64,000 nt of DNA from Sorghum bicolor (GCF_000003195.3 NC_012872.2:53363695-53427694); one strand, 5' to 3'. Positions 11,501 to 22,925 are shown, counted from the stretch's first letter. A program made the numbers and translations. The notes: generated from the letters alone by a model not told the origin.

Positions 11501-12642
11501 TTCTACAACAAGGTATATATATGGCGTTGCAATGTTGCGTTGCATTGCAATTTGCAGGCAACACTGTACAAATTCTGATGCGCAGACTGCAGAATTCTTT
11601 TTGGTTAATTAACAACGGACGGAGACCCGTTCTGATTCTGATTTCCTGATGATGAAACATGCATGCAAATTAATCCAGGGAGAGGTTTGCGTCGCGGGAT
11701 CGCGCGTGTACGTGCAGGAAGGGATCTATGACGAGTTCGTCAAGAAGGCCGTGGAGGCCGCGCAGAACTGGAAGGTTGGAGACCCGTTCGATGTCACCAC
11801 CAACATGGGTCCTCAGGTATCATCGGACATCATTTCTACTGACTTGTTTGGAGCAATGGATCGATGCCAAACTAGTCAAGTTCATGGCGGAAGCATCTGA
11901 ATGCATGGATAATTTTGTTGGTCGTGTGCTAGGTCGACAAGGACCAATTTGAGAGGGTGCTAAAGTACATTGAGCATGGCAAGAGCGAAGGAGCCACCCT
12001 GCTCACCGGCGGCAAGCCCGCCGCCGACAAAGGGTACTACATTGAGCCCACCATCTTTGTCGATGTCACGGTAAGCTCGACGAGCACAACACATCGAACG
12101 AAAATACATTAACATTATTACTGAATGGCAAGTCACTGACGCATGCTCATCATATGGATGGATGGATGGATGGATTGAGCAGGAGGACATGAAGATCGCG
12201 CAGGAAGAGATCTTCGGCCCCGTCATGTCCCTCATGAAGTTCAGGTACGCACACCACACACGCTAATTAACATCGAAATTGATATGCTGGTGCAGCCAAT
12301 CCCATCCCATCCCTTTTGCATCCATTCTGAATCTCTTCGTACTGAGCCTAGAAACAATTCCATTCCAGGTCGGTTGATGAGGTGATCGAGAAGGCCAACT
12401 GCACCAAGTACGGGCTCGCCGCCGGCATCGTGACCAAGAGCCTGGACATCGCCAACCGGGTGTCGCGGTCGGTGCGCGCCGGCACCGTGTGGGTGAACTG
12501 CTACTACGCCTTCGACCCGGACGCGCCTTTCGGCGGGTACAAGATGAGCGGATTCGGCCGGGACCAGGGGCTGGCGGCCATGGACAAGTACCTGCAGGTC
12601 AAGAGCGTCATCACCGCGCTCCCGGACTCGCCGTGGTATTGA
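5534..12642 (+). CDS. ALDH2C: Cytosolic NAD-dependent aldehyde dehydrogenase, ALDH2C/RF2C type
   Basis: Seven exons join in frame: 5534-5645, 10631-10773, 10865-11512, 11679-11816, 11933-12070, 12183-12244 and 12369-12642. All introns are GT-AG and the product is 504 aa, the usual length for this family. Seen in the protein: the PWNFP nucleotide-fold motif, the FTGSTEVG turn, the general-base Glu in LELGGKSP, the catalytic Cys in GEVCVAGSR, the EEIFGPV motif, and a C-terminal PFGGYKMSG. The N-terminus (MASNGSNGK) shows no mitochondrial presequence, so a cytosolic enzyme is inferred. Members of this clade oxidise aliphatic and phenylpropanoid aldehydes (sinapaldehyde or coniferaldehyde, acetaldehyde) to acids. 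The substrate cannot be fixed from sequence. Intron 1 is about 5 kb and packed with MITEs; the other introns are short. No coding lesion is visible. Confidence 0.95.
5830..5898. repeat. 18-bp direct repeat flanking a 33-bp A-rich insert
   Basis: The string aactcggcgtctggttgt occurs at 5830-5847 and exactly again at 5881-5898. Between them is only a (CAAAAA)n-like tract (5848-5880). This is the form of a target-site duplication around a retroposed tail with no element body. Confidence 0.7.
6559..6649. repeat. Direct repeats alternating with oligo(A) tracts
   Basis: The 20-mer cgttgttcgttgatgttgtc (6559-6578) is followed by 11 A. A one-mismatch copy (6590-6609) is followed by 10 A and an A/G tract. 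A third partial copy (cgttgttcgttg) is at 6638-6649. The pattern suggests successive tail-only insertions or slippage of one. Confidence 0.6.
6961..7448. mobile_element. Tourist-like MITE, family A (host of a nested copy)
   Basis: The 5' end is GGCCTTGTTTAGTTCC after TAA (6958-6960). The 3' end is acaagacc before TAA (7449-7451). The element is split at a TAA within its own 3' terminal repeat by the copy at 7195-7437. Without the insert it is about 242 bp, matching the family size. The TAA duplications and TIR type indicate PIF/Harbinger (Tourist). Confidence 0.85.
7195..7437. mobile_element. Tourist-like MITE, family A (nested)
   Basis: A 243-bp element with GGCCTTGTTTAGTTC at one end and aaacaaggcc at the other, flanked by TAA at 7192-7194 and 7438-7440. 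It sits inside the 3' terminal repeat of the 6961-7448 element. Confidence 0.88.
7562..7907. mobile_element. Tourist-like MITE, family B (nested)
   Basis: A 346-bp element starting GGGCCTGTTTAGATTAGGG and ending ggaactaaacagggcc. It is flanked by TTA at 7559-7561 and 7908-7910. It is inserted in the opposite orientation inside the family-B element at 7452-8387, which makes long interleaved inverted repeats. Confidence 0.85.
8129..8371. mobile_element. Tourist-like MITE, family A (nested in family B)
   Basis: A 243-bp element, ggccttgtttagttc...aactaaacaaggcc, flanked by TTA at 8126-8128 and 8372-8374. It interrupts the distal end of the family-B element. Confidence 0.88.
8450..8692. mobile_element. 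Tourist-like MITE, family A
   Basis: A 243-bp copy in reverse orientation relative to 8129-8371. The first base of the TIR has changed (tgcc for ggcc). It is flanked by TAT on both sides and followed by a (TA)n run to about 8710. Confidence 0.8.
9878..10117. mobile_element. Tourist-like MITE, family A
   Basis: Starts ggccttgtttaattcag and ends aactaaacaagtcc, 240 bp, with the typical internal blocks (agactaactaggctcaaaag, aaagattcgatgtgatg). No matching target duplication remains. Confidence 0.78.
10170..10411. mobile_element. Tourist-like MITE, family A
   Basis: A 242-bp copy (ggccttgtttagttccccc...ggaactaaacaaggcc) lying only 220 bp upstream of exon 2 of the aldehyde dehydrogenase gene. 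Clear TIRs. The flanks do not show a matching triplet. Confidence 0.82.
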
Positions 12643-15600
12643 CTTGAGGTTCAGGCATCGACGACTGCCACCGGGAGCGGTGGAGACAGTGTACATGCAT
12701 GCGTGGGTGCTCACAGCTGATCGAGTTGCTGCTTGTTGTGTTCGTCTCTGGTTTGATTGTGGCTGATGTGTTAAATTAGCTGGAACATATATATGAACAA
12801 GTGTTCTCGTCACATACGCGCTCATTTATGTTGGCGAGAGTTAGAGGTTTTCGTTCTGTGATGTATAGTATATATGCTAAGTACACCATATAAACTATTT
12901 AGTGTTTTATAAATTCATTCATTCAAGTTTAGCTTGGACAAGATGTCTTAGTGGCTTGGTCATGCGTTTCTCATTATGTTATAAAAAAAATAGTCTAGTA
13001 CTGACCACATACAAATTACCTTTATGCATCAATGTAAGTCATGTTTTAACTCAGGGACTGTAATGACTAGAGTGAAGCGAATGCGAAGCAAATAGTTTTT
13101 CCAGAAACAATCTAGGCAATATGTCCGAAATTAATCATGGACTTCTCTTCTAGTAATCGCCAAGCGTCACATAGTTACATTGGATCTACTGAGCCTAGAA
13201 ACAATGTTATATAGAAACACGACTCATTGGATCTACTGAGCCCAGAAACTGCTACAGAAGCACAACGAAAATAAACGCAGAAGCAAACACGAGAGAACGA
13301 ATCAAAAGCACACAAGGTCAAATTAGGCAATCAGGTCAAAACTTCTTAAATGAGTTCACACATTTCTCCTTTGTGAAACTTCAGAACTTCCAAAATGAGT
13401 TTGGATGTTTTTCCCCTATCCAACTTTGGAACTTCTGAACCTACATCACATTTTTGCAATGAGTTTGGATACCTTTTATCCCTTGAATTTTAGAACTTCT
13501 GAACTTAATTTGAACCCTTTCAAATTATTTGGGAACTTTGAAATTGGCACAGAAAAATAGCTCCAAAGAATTGGCAAATACAACTCCAAAGAACTGGGAA
13601 AACAATAAAAAACAATTAATTGATCTTTAAACCTAATATAAAAGCTTCACAACTAATTTCATGGATCTAGAATAACTCTTGAAAAAAGGAACTTAAAAAA
13701 ACTCTTGAATCGGATATGCTTGTGAGGTTGATTTGATCAAGGATCACCCTACAAATGTTCTTGCATGTCCTAGCATCAAGATCAATATAAACAAACCCTA
13801 GCCAAAAGCAAAGAACTAAAAAATCCATGATAACCCAAACAATCATAGAAATAGCAAAAGCATGAGAGTAGAAGGAAGGAAGGCAAATCCATGCAGGATT
13901 CAGCACAATGAGTTAATGACTTGGGTATTTATTTAATCACGACTCACGAGTACAAGGTATAGGCTAGATTACCAACCATCCTCCTCTTCGTGGAATTCAA
14001 TATACTTGAGCACTCAACTCTCACCTGACACTCTCTTCCATATAGTACTACACATGAAGCCCTCTTCAGCCTAGACAAAAACGAATTACGGTTGTTCCAA
14101 GAGTTAGCCTTCACATCTAGCTATCGGCATTATATATCCATGTCAAGTGACTCAGATACCCTGATTCCTAATACTAGATACATATCCCTAGAGAAAAAAT
14201 TGTCCAAGTTTTTCTGATTCATCATACAAACCTAGCACCTTCATGACATATGTTTGTTACAACAAAAGTTTTGTGATGGTGCCATGAATCCTCCTACTAA
14301 TTGCCTATGGTTTTTATGAGAAACTTGAAAACTCTCTCACATGCTTCTCGAAGTATGACTTGAGGCTGCTCACGTATCTCCCATGTAAGCTCACTCCTCG
14401 ACGTGGATGTAGATCCTATCTTATCCTTAGGCACCCACATCTACTCTATGCTCCTACCACTTGGCCTCTTCTTCACTCAAATTTGACTCCAACCTTTTTC
14501 GGTTAATGTCATTTCATGTTCCTTCTCTTCTCTTCTTATCATCTTGTACTCCATATGAACAATGATAGTCATCCATGGCCACATAGAAGATAGATGGTAC
14601 AATCTTCTTTGTCTGAGCCTCCACTTTTCTTTTACCGCCTTTGGCGCATCCATTTTTTTCTCTCCACCTTTGCACTTCTTCTCCCTTGTTTAACTATTTC
14701 CCTCTTGTAGCTCCCCTTGCTCTTCAATAATGTAAAAATAGGGCTTGAGCCTCTCAAGCCTCGAAGTGTTTTTGGTTTAACCATGTAGTCCTTGTGTTGT
14801 GAGCTAAATAGTAGGTGAAAGGTTAAGTACATTCTTGTAATAGGATATAGCATAATTCACATATATTGTAGGATTGTTACTAGTATTGTTTCCGTTCCCT
14901 TCATTAGGAAGACCTATCCTATGCAACTTAGAAACTCATTTTGAACCTTCCATATACCATAAGTATAAATTCCTCATGAGACATGCTGCAAAAGAGATAA
15001 GTACTATAAATTCTAAAAGAAAAGGATATATCTGGCTATTCATTCAATAGATTATAGTCATCATTGGCAACGACGATAGCCATTGGATCTATTCAGTTAC
15101 TCACATATGGCATTATACTATAGATTTAAATATTTTCTAAGTTTACACCATTGTTATTATGACAAATAACGTAAAGTACCTTTTTAATTATTCATTTCTT
15201 ATCTATGTTCTTTAAAACAATATAAAGTAAGTCTACTAATTTTGCATCTAAATTACTAGGACCTATATGAAATTATTAAAAATAGTATATCCTTAAATTT
15301 TAATCTAAATAAGTTACTTCTATCATTATAAATAAACCTCAAAGTACCTCATATAGCTTCTAAGTTACCATCTTCTACTTTGTTAATATAGAAAAACTAA
15401 CTTAAAGCTATATGTGCATGTTGTGTGTCACTGTGCAGACCACATACAAATATATGCAGAAAGCTGAGTTTGTTCATTTTAATACTGAATACGTAGGCCA
15501 AGCTAAAACTTTTAAGTGAAAACATGTTAAACACATATAGAGGTGCAACCCAAATTGGGAAATCTATGTATGAGGACAAAAAATTATAGATCTAGCAATT

Positions 15601-15999
15601 GGTAAATAAAGTCTATCATAACTGGACAATAATTATGAAATATTAATATGAGTACTTGTTGGAATATGAACGAGAGAGCAAAACATAAATAACTTGTTCA
15701 GATATAGATCCTAAGTTTTCTTATAGACTTTACATACTTATATCTCTTAAATTATTATTGTACTTACAGTGTTACAAATTTAAAACATTTCTAATGGATT
15801 CCTTGGTTCGGACCAATGAAGTAATGGCACTCGATTATTATCAATCCGGACTGCAATATTTTTTTATCAGTAAAGATTGCACCAGAATAAGAAAAGAATG
15901 ATTCACATAAAGATCTGGTCAAATGGTTGCTATTGACGTAATGAAGAATTTCGGTAAATAAAAGAAGCAAGCTTTCGAGGAGAAAAAAAAGATTGAATC
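12643..15999. other. Aldehyde dehydrogenase 3' UTR, then gene-free AT-rich DNA
   Basis: The UTR probably extends to about 12.8-12.9 kb; no consensus polyadenylation signal is decisive. Beyond it I see no supported gene. The phrase ctactgagcctagaaac recurs near 13190 and 13231 (and at 12341). A dispersed repeat occupies 13376-13577. Confidence 0.5.
13376..13577. repeat. Dispersed repeat shared with 18660-18800
   Basis: Both places carry the same ordered phrases: gagtttgg or gagtttagg, actttagaacttctgaac, gaaattgttttggaac or equivalent, then ggcacagaaaaatagctcc. Divergence is moderate. The element type is unknown. Confidence 0.55.
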
Positions 16000-16175
16000 A
16001 AAGGGTCCATAATAAAGTTGGAGGCCATAATGATCTGGACCCTTTAAATCCCGCAAAATACGCTTTAATGCTTGCCGGTGCAAATCTCATGGGTGTTTCA
16101 TGAACTTACATGCTAGGTTTACATCATATGAGATATCAGGTCTTGTAAAAGTTAAGTATTATAGAGCACCGACAA
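16000..16175 (-). mobile_element. Copia-type reverse transcriptase fragment, degenerate
   Basis: Minus-strand translation gives VGAL*YLTFTRPDISYDVN followed by LKRILRDLKG, the signature around the end of Ty1/copia reverse transcriptase. It contains stops and no flanking LTRs are seen. It is a relic. Confidence 0.7.
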
Positions 16176-17046
16176 TTTGGCGCTAGGACTAGCTTTTAGT
16201 TAATTGTCAAGGTGCTTATACTAAGTTATTGTAATCATGCATTTTGAATGTACAACCCAATTTACAATATGCATATCAATGCTTATAAGGAAATATTCAC
16301 TATAAGAATCATTGTAAATATGATGGATAGAGTATTAAGCTGATATGTTGGTATATTGAAAACCTTGCTAGGGATGAAGTCATTATTAATATGAGAAGTT
16401 CTATTATTTGACCCTTTACATATTCATATAATGAAATTAAGATTTAACAAATTCAGAATGAATTAGTAACATGTCAAAAATGTATCCAATCGTACAAGAT
16501 TAAGTGACGTTTGGTAGGGTTTTAGGTTTTGGTAGAAACGTTTCAGATCTAGATTCTCCGAAGAAATATTTCAAGTGGTGAATCAAAAGCACTTCTTAAA
16601 ACCGTTTGGCTGTGAGGTTGGATTCTATTTCATGAATGAATGTTTTTTTATAAAAAATCATAAATCGTATAAAATAAAAATACGCTTCACAAAATCTTGG
16701 TTTTTTATGGGCAAATATAACCTAAATGCAACCCATTTAAATTATTGCAATTAAAAAAGGATACGAATAAAAAAAGACAATCACTAGTGCATATAGGGAG
16801 AGTACAAACAGAAACAACGAAATTAGCTTGATCCCATTTCTTTCTCTCTTTTTTTTTTGGAAAAATGCTTCCATTTCTCTCCTGCAGGCAAAAAAAAAAT
16901 CAGAACAGGAGAAACGTTCCGCGGACGGAGCGTTTCGCGGCCTTGAGTGTTTGGCACCATTCTTCTGATTCGCGAGAAACTGAATCGTTTCTCCTATGTA
17001 AGTTTGGCTTTTAAGTGACAAATTTCGAGCTTCCGCTATCATTTAC

Positions 17047-17290
17047 GGTCTTGTTTACTTCCTAAAAAATTTACAAAATATGAATAGTGACACTTTCGTT
17101 TATATTTAACAAATATTGTCTAATCATGGACTTACTAGGGTCAGAAGATTCGTCTCGTAAATTACAGATAAACTATATAATTAGTTATTTCTTTTATTTA
17201 TATTTAGTGCTCTATGTATATGCCACAAGATTCGATATGATGGGGAATGTAACAAATTTTGCAAAATATTTTGGGAACTAAACAAGGCCC
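17047..17290. mobile_element. Tourist-like MITE, family A
   Basis: A 244-bp copy (ggtcttgtttacttcc...gggaactaaacaaggcc), flanked by TAC at 17044-17046 and 17291-17293. It lies just downstream of the AG-peptide gene at 17480-17689. Confidence 0.78.
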
Positions 17291-17479
17291 TACACGGATA
17301 GAGGTGAACTAGAGTGAATGGATGGTTCAAACTCCATATAACAATTTTTTATTAAAAAAACATGAGAAACAACTGTCCCAACAACAACACGGTCAAAAGC
17401 AGAGCTCCCTAGCGCTGAAGGCCTAACCACCAGCAGACCACGGGTAGCTCGACTCCATCATTCGTGTCAGGCACTGCCA

Positions 17480-17689
17480 TCAGCTCGCGAAGTAGGTGAC
17501 GAACAGCGCCGCGAACATGAGCAGGTACGCGATCGCCTGGTCGATGGCCTTGGCGTCGATCACCCGCGCCGCGGCTGTTGCGCTTGCGGCCGCCGCTTTG
17601 TCGTCCTGCGCCGCCATGGTCAGCTGCATGAGCCCGGAGAAGAAGAAGGAGGCGAACCGCTGGATGCACGCCTTATTAGCGGTCGCCAT
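17480..17689 (-). CDS. Arabinogalactan-peptide-like small secreted protein, copy 1
   Basis: A 69-aa protein, short like the AG-peptide family (PF06376). It has a hydrophobic N-terminal segment (residues about 10-26, FASFFFSGLMQLTMAAQ) suggesting a signal peptide. An Ala-rich middle follows, then a C-terminal hydrophobic block IDQAIAYLLMFAALFVTYF that closely matches the IDQGIAYxLMxxALxLTYL tail of plant AG peptides and would act as a GPI-anchor signal. Unusually, it has no Ala-Pro or Ser-Pro dipeptides, so the O-glycosylation sites that define the family are missing. A TATA-like element lies about 140 bp upstream on the minus strand (about 17826-17835). Its paralogue is at 62106-62291. Confidence 0.75.
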   Translation of the reverse strand: MATANKACIQRFASFFFSGLMQLTMAAQDDKAAAASATAAARVIDAKAIDQAIAYLLMFAALFVTYFAS

Positions 17690-17825
17690 GTAGCTTTAAT
17701 TTGCTATACGGAATAAAGATTGCTGAACTAACTATGGATCGATCACCACCGATCACAGAGAGATATTCTTGTCAGATGTTTATTATGGCAATATTGCATG
17801 CAATGCAGAGGCATGTCTTGGTATG

Positions 17826-17835
17826 TATATATAGC
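17826..17835 (-). promoter_or_regulatory. Putative TATA box of AG-peptide copy 1
   Basis: On the minus strand the sequence reads ctatatatac about 140 bp upstream of the ATG. Assigned from position only. Confidence 0.45.
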
Positions 17836-18118
17836 TAGTTTCAGTATGGCAGAACAATGCAAGCCAAGAGCGAAGAGTTCTCTCAGGTGTGTGTGTGTGT
17901 GTGTGCGCTTTGTTTGATCAGGACTCGTGGAAAAAGAAACAGGGATTCAAGCATGGGTGAATCAGTCAATCCGTCCGTCCGGCTCGGCAGGGCTTGACTG
18001 GCCGAAGCGGATGAGAGAAGTTTTGGTTGGAAGCAGCAAGGCTGTAATAACTTTGTGAATCGTTTCGCACTTTCGCACGAGACTTAACAAAGTGATGCAA
18101 GACATGATGAGAATATGA

Positions 18119-18346
18119 GGCCTTGTTTAGTTTGAGAAAAATTTTGGATTTCGTTACTATAGCACTTTCGTTTGTTTGTGGCAAATATTATCCAATCATA
18201 GACTAACTAGGATCAAAAGATTCGTCTCGTGATTTACAGGTAAACTACGTAATTAGTTTTTGTTTTCGTCTATATTTAATGCTTCATGTGCCGCAAGATT
18301 CGATGTGACGGGGAATCTTGAAAATTTTTGGAAACTAAACAAGGCC
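18119..18346. mobile_element. Tourist-like MITE, family A
   Basis: A 228-bp copy (ggccttgtttagtttgag...ggaaactaaacaaggcc) with TGA on both sides (18116-18118, 18347-18349). It is inserted in the upstream region of AG-peptide copy 1. Confidence 0.82.
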
Positions 18347-18349
18347 TGA

Positions 18350-18650
18350 GATGCATAGCTTTATTTTGGCCAGGGCAGGATGTCACGAAATGGCCATTGG
18401 CCTGCTGAAGGCGCCTGCAGAGATCGATCAGCAGAAGAATGCTGATCATCAGTGACCAAGCACAATATGGCAGGCGGCCGTGCACCAAAGATTGCGCACT
18501 TCCAGGGCTTCCCCAGGCCCGTGGCTGTATCCTTTGGTTTTCGTTGTTCTCTCCCTCTGTATAAAAGCGCTCGGAGCATACAGATGACTTGTCAAAATCA
18601 TACACAAGGCAATTTTCTAATCAAATTTATAGGGAAGTAATAAGTAAGCA
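18350..18650. repeat. Duplicated segment matching 28970-29290
   Basis: The two segments share ctctccctctgtataaaagc, gatgactt(g/a)tcaaaatcatacacaa and atcaaattta(t/c)agggaa in the same order. Both contain a good TATA-like string (18560-18566 and 29197-29203) but no open reading frame follows either. The segment is probably a piece of an ancestral duplicated unit near the AG-peptide genes. Confidence 0.7.
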
Positions 18651-18659
18651 TTGGATTTA

Positions 18660-18800
18660 AACCTACTTCAGAAATTTCACAACGAGTTTAGGTATTTTTC
18701 CGTCGCTTGAACTTTAGAACTTCTGAACATACATTTCAATTTTTGAAATTGTTTTGGAACTTCAAAGTTGGCACAGAAAAATAGCTCCAAGCAATTGAGA
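18660..18800. repeat. Dispersed repeat shared with 13376-13577
   Basis: Same ordered phrases as the earlier copy, ending ggcacagaaaaatagctcc. The downstream stretch 18800-19690 is T-rich, contains no recognised gene, and repeats short phrases such as ttcggtgctcgcattttt in degenerate form. Confidence 0.5.
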
Positions 18801-19748
18801 AAAAAAGGATGAAAAACTCTCTTTTTTTATTTTTCTTTTTTCTCCTCTTCTTTTGTTGATGCCCGCTTTTTTTGGCAACACAAAGATATAAGGGTCATAG
18901 TTTGACAGCTCGTGTTTTTGGCAGCATGAAACTTTTGAACCTTAAAGTCAGTTTCCTTTTTTTTTTTGGGGTCTTATAGAGCTTTTGCTGAAGCCTTTGG
19001 CGGCGCGTATGACATAAGGTATTTGAGCTTTAGCTCTTTTCCTTTTTCTTTGGTGCTCTTATTTTCAGCAACGCGAATATAATCTCTGCTCTTTTTTTTT
19101 CCTTCGGTGCTCGCATTTTTGGGTAATGCAAAGATATAGAGCTCCCTGTTCTTTTTCTTGACAGCCTTACTTCATCAATTTTGTGCATCTATATATACAG
19201 TGCGTACTCATGAAATCATTCGTGTGGAACACACTATAATCAAGCATATATTTCAGTTGGGAATGATTTTATATTAAACAAGATAGGGAACGATGCAGTG
19301 AGACTAAAAGCTGGATACTATGTGTATTTTTGTCTTTTGAAATGGAGCATTCTTATACACCTCGTCAAAAAGAAACTACAGAATTTAGATGTGGTGACAG
19401 GGGGAGCAGGATGATGTGCTAAGTTGTGGATGGAAACATAAATACTAATAAGAAGATAAATAAATGGAGGCACGATATGCACCATCCAGAAACAACAAAT
19501 CAGATTGATGATGATGGAAACCAGAATTATAATAATAATTATCATTGGAACACATTATTATTTTGTGATATCAGTTCATACAACACAATAAATATAAAAC
19601 ATAGATGTAGCAAATCTACATCCACTACGGAATAAAAAACACCTAAACTACTCCCTTGCTACCAGTGATACTTTAGTCTGTAACTCAGTTTGATGAGCAG
19701 GGATAGAGAAGCTCATATCAAAATTACCTCGTCTCGATCGATGACCAA

Positions 19749-20468
19749 ATTAAATGCTCAGATGCTTGGATATCCCAGTTTGAATGTAGGTGAAACCATA
19801 ACCCGGGGGTCTAATTCCAGAGCCAAAACCAGCCACGCCTTGTACAGTCTTGTTCCTCATGTCAAGTGCAATCACATATGCCTTGCCCTCAAGGTGATCA
19901 GGCTTGTGCACGATGTAAACAACATCACCATCATGCAAGCTCATAGCAGGATAACCAGCGGGAAATCTCTTCAAGGTTGGCTTGGTATCACCACACAGAC
20001 CCTCTTCTAGATTACTTGTTATATGGCATCTGGGCATACACCGGGTTATCCACTGGGACCTCATCAGCGCATTTGATAGTGCAATCCTCTAGTCCCAGTT
20101 ATTGTTACTAGAACTAGAACCAATGCTTGAAATTTTTAATTTTTTCGTTGCAGCAACCCAACCTTTTTCAATGATCCAGGCAATGACGTCCCGGACACAA
20201 TGCGGATAGCACATGAATGGATTGGCCACCAGCGGTGAATGCCCTCCCAGATGTAGCGAAGACTCTGGTCGTCTTCTAGGCGGAGAAGGTCACAGATGAG
20301 AATGCCCTCCCAGAGGTCAACCCAACCCACCCAACCAAACTCCCCTCCGATGGCCATACCCTTGTTCGGAGAGTGGACACTGGCTGATAAGTTGGCTGAT
20401 TTACTGCTAAATGAACGACAGATTCGGTTGATAAACCTAAGTAAACAAGCTGACAAAAAAAAATCCAA
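19749..20468 (-). pseudogene. DUF1618-domain protein pseudogene
   Basis: Two minus-strand frames carry adjacent pieces of the grass-expanded DUF1618 family. The upstream piece (20136-20468) reads WVDLWEGILICDLLR followed by LRYI, a conserved block. The downstream piece (19750-20064) reads DGDVVYIVHK...KAYVIALDMRNKTVQGV, another. The frames differ, so at least one frameshift lies between about 20064 and 20150, and a stop follows LLQRKN at 20136. No start region is seen. DUF1618 proteins are of unknown function, often next to F-box-like genes. Confidence 0.7.
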
Positions 20469-20954
20469 TTCAGAGAATTGGATAAATATATCGTATAAAT
20501 ATGAGTATATTCATTGTAGACATGAAACTTTGCTTTTTCACAAAAACTTTCCAAAAAAAATAGTAATATGCTAGGTTCAATCTAGAACTATGAGCTCAAA
20601 TATAAGAATTGATTTTTTTTTAAAAAAATTCTTTGTTAAACCTTCACTACTAAAAAAAATATTTTTTATAAATACGTGTGGGTCGCATGTGCATCTCTAC
20701 TAGTTTTACAAAACCCTAAGTAATAATTATTTGTTGAGGTGCGTATACATGTATACATGGTTATGTATACGTGCATACATTTGTGTGCTACTATAGCATA
20801 TAGAACTAGAAAATATATAGAAGGAAAAAGACCTACGAGTCCAAGACTGTCTCAACACTCTCAACCAGCAAAAGCCCAGAAGGCCGAGGGACGAGGGGGC
20901 TACTACAGTCCGGCCGTTCGGACAGAACGGGCCGTCCGGCAGGTTCCCGCCCCC

Positions 20955-21035
20955 TTTTCCCGCGCTTCTCACCTGCTCCCCCGCGTAATGAAGCCTAGCA
21001 GACCGCTCCCCCGCGTAATGAAGCCTGGCAGACCT
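20955..21035. repeat. Short tandem repeat, two copies
   Basis: The unit gctcccccgcgtaatgaag plus cct(a/g)gcagac occurs twice in a row (about 20976-21005 and 21005-21034). It lies in otherwise undetermined GC-rich sequence. Confidence 0.5.
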
Positions 21036-21165
21036 GCTTGCTTTTTCCGCTCGATTCCCGTGCCATGAAGCCTCAACTTTTTTCGATGTTGTGAAGCCTC
21101 ATAACTTTTTCCGATACTGTTCTCCCGTGAGCTCTCTCCATTCTCTAGAAAAAAAAATATTTACA

Positions 21166-21236
21166 GAAACATTGATGTAGAAGTCTTTGAACCTAAGACC
21201 TCATCATGCTTTAGAAGCACATTCCCTACCACTACA
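21166..21236 (-). repeat. tRNA-like (SINE-head-like) sequence
   Basis: The minus strand reads ggtgtagtggtaggg (A-box-like), gtgcttctaaagcat (anticodon-arm-like) and aggttcaaagac (close to a B box), with tRNA-like spacing. The stems are imperfect, so a functional tRNA is unlikely. A tRNA-derived SINE head or tRNA relic fits better. Confidence 0.45.
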
Positions 21237-21379
21237 CCCTACTATTATTTAAGATAAATATGAAATATTTTTGTTATTAAATTGTATCAATTCAGTAAAA
21301 ATATATCACATGCCATCTTCATAAGTACTATATGAATAATAAAAAAATCATAGAACATTAAAATTATATGATATCCACA

Positions 21380-21990
21380 TCAAAAATATATTGCATGCAC
21401 GCCATGTAAACATTACCAAAAAATAAAAATAGAACATCACATGTATATACCACATGAACATTCAAAAAGCACCTAAAACATCACATATATACTATGTGAA
21501 CATTACAAAAAATACACACAGAACACACATGTATATTGAGTGAACATAACTAAATACATCACGGAACATCACTAAATATATTATAGAACATCACAGATAC
21601 ATTAAATAAACATCACTCAGTACATCATAGAACACCACATATATACTAAGTGAACATCAGTAAATACACCATATAACATTACTAAATACATTATAGAACA
21701 TCGTATATATACTACCCGAACATCATTAAATATATCACAAAAACATCACATGTATACTAAATGAACGTCACTAAATTCATTATCGAACATCAGTAAATAT
21801 ATTAAAAAACAATCGCATATATATAATATCAACATCACTAAATACATTATAAAACATAACACGTATATTACGCGAACATCGTAAAAAACACTATAAAACA
21901 TCATATCTATACCATGAGAACATAAAAAAAACATAAAAAAAATCACATATGTAGCACGTGAACTTATCTAAACATAACAAAAACAATATA
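21380..21990. repeat. Degenerate AT-rich minisatellite, GAACATCAC-type unit
   Basis: The phrases gaacatcac(t)aaatac, acatatatact and a(c/t)gtgaacat recur about every 25-45 bp through the region, with strong divergence between units. No coding potential. Confidence 0.7.
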
Positions 21991-22925
21991 GAACATCATA
22001 AAAAATAAAAAAAAGAAAAATAAATAAAAAGAATGGTAAAAATATATAGAAATAACTGAAATAATAAAAATAATAATAAAGACATAAAATAGAAAAAAAG
22101 AAAAATGAAAATCGAATAATGCACGACAAGGAAAATAGAAAATTAAAGAAGTAGGAGTATTAAAAGTAAAAACGTGAATGAAAGAAAACATAATTAGACA
22201 CACAACACAAAAAAATGAATGACGCCAAAAAAAGAAAAGATTAATAACAAATAAAGACTAAAAATAAAACATAAATAAAAGAAAACATAATTTAAAAAAT
22301 AAAAGGAAAAACAAAATTAAAAGAAAAAAAATAAAAAATAGAACATCAGCACGTGAACATCAAAGAAAACAATAAGAATAAGAAAAAAGATAAAATATAC
22401 AAAACAAAGAATAATATAAAACAAAAAGGAAAATAAAAATAAAGCACAAAAAAGATAAAAAAAAGAACCAAATGGAATATAAAATGAAAAAAAAGAAAGA
22501 AAAAATGAAAAGAAAACAAAGAAAGATTAAGAAATAAAACAATAAAAGAAAACATAATTAAAAAATAAAAGGAAAAACAAAATGAAAAGAAAAAAAAAAT
22601 AGAACATCGAACATCAAAGAAAATAATAGGAATAAGAAAAAAAAGATAAAGATACAAAACAAGAATAATATAAAACAAAAAAGAAAAATAAAAATAAAGC
22701 ACAAAAAAAGATAGAAAAAGAACCAAACGAAATATAAAATGAAAAAAGAAAAAAAATAAAAAGAAATTAAAGAAAAGAAAATATAGCAAGAAAAAGAAAA
22801 AGAAAAATGAGACAAAAAAAAAGAGATGAAAACTAACAACAACGATCTAGTGGGAAAAGAAAAGAAGGAGAAAAAAAAAGAAAAGAAAAACAAATTAAAA
22901 AAAAGAATGAAATAAAAAGATAGCG
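21991..22925. repeat. A/G-biased low-complexity tract with internal 267-bp duplication
   Basis: The plus strand is almost entirely A with scattered G, few T and very few C. The block starting gaaaacataatt at 22281 recurs at 22548. The two copies, including gaacatc, aaagcacaaaaaag and gaaccaaa landmarks, run in parallel for about 270 bp. Long minus-strand open frames rich in Phe, Leu and Ser are artefacts of this composition. Confidence 0.75.

Noticed and set aside
10850..11649. Large open frames on the minus strand and alternate plus frame opposite ALDH exon 3
   Set aside because: GC-rich shadow frames of the real exon, with Arg/Gly/Asp-rich composition and no family match.
21166..21236. A functional tRNA gene
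   Set aside because: The arms do not pair well, the T-loop closing pair is lost and the acceptor does not close. Only A- and B-box resemblance remains.
22346..22893. Long minus-strand open frames rich in Phe, Leu and Ser (up to 147 codons)
   Set aside because: They arise from the A/G-only composition of the plus strand. There are no domains, and the frames overlap one another.
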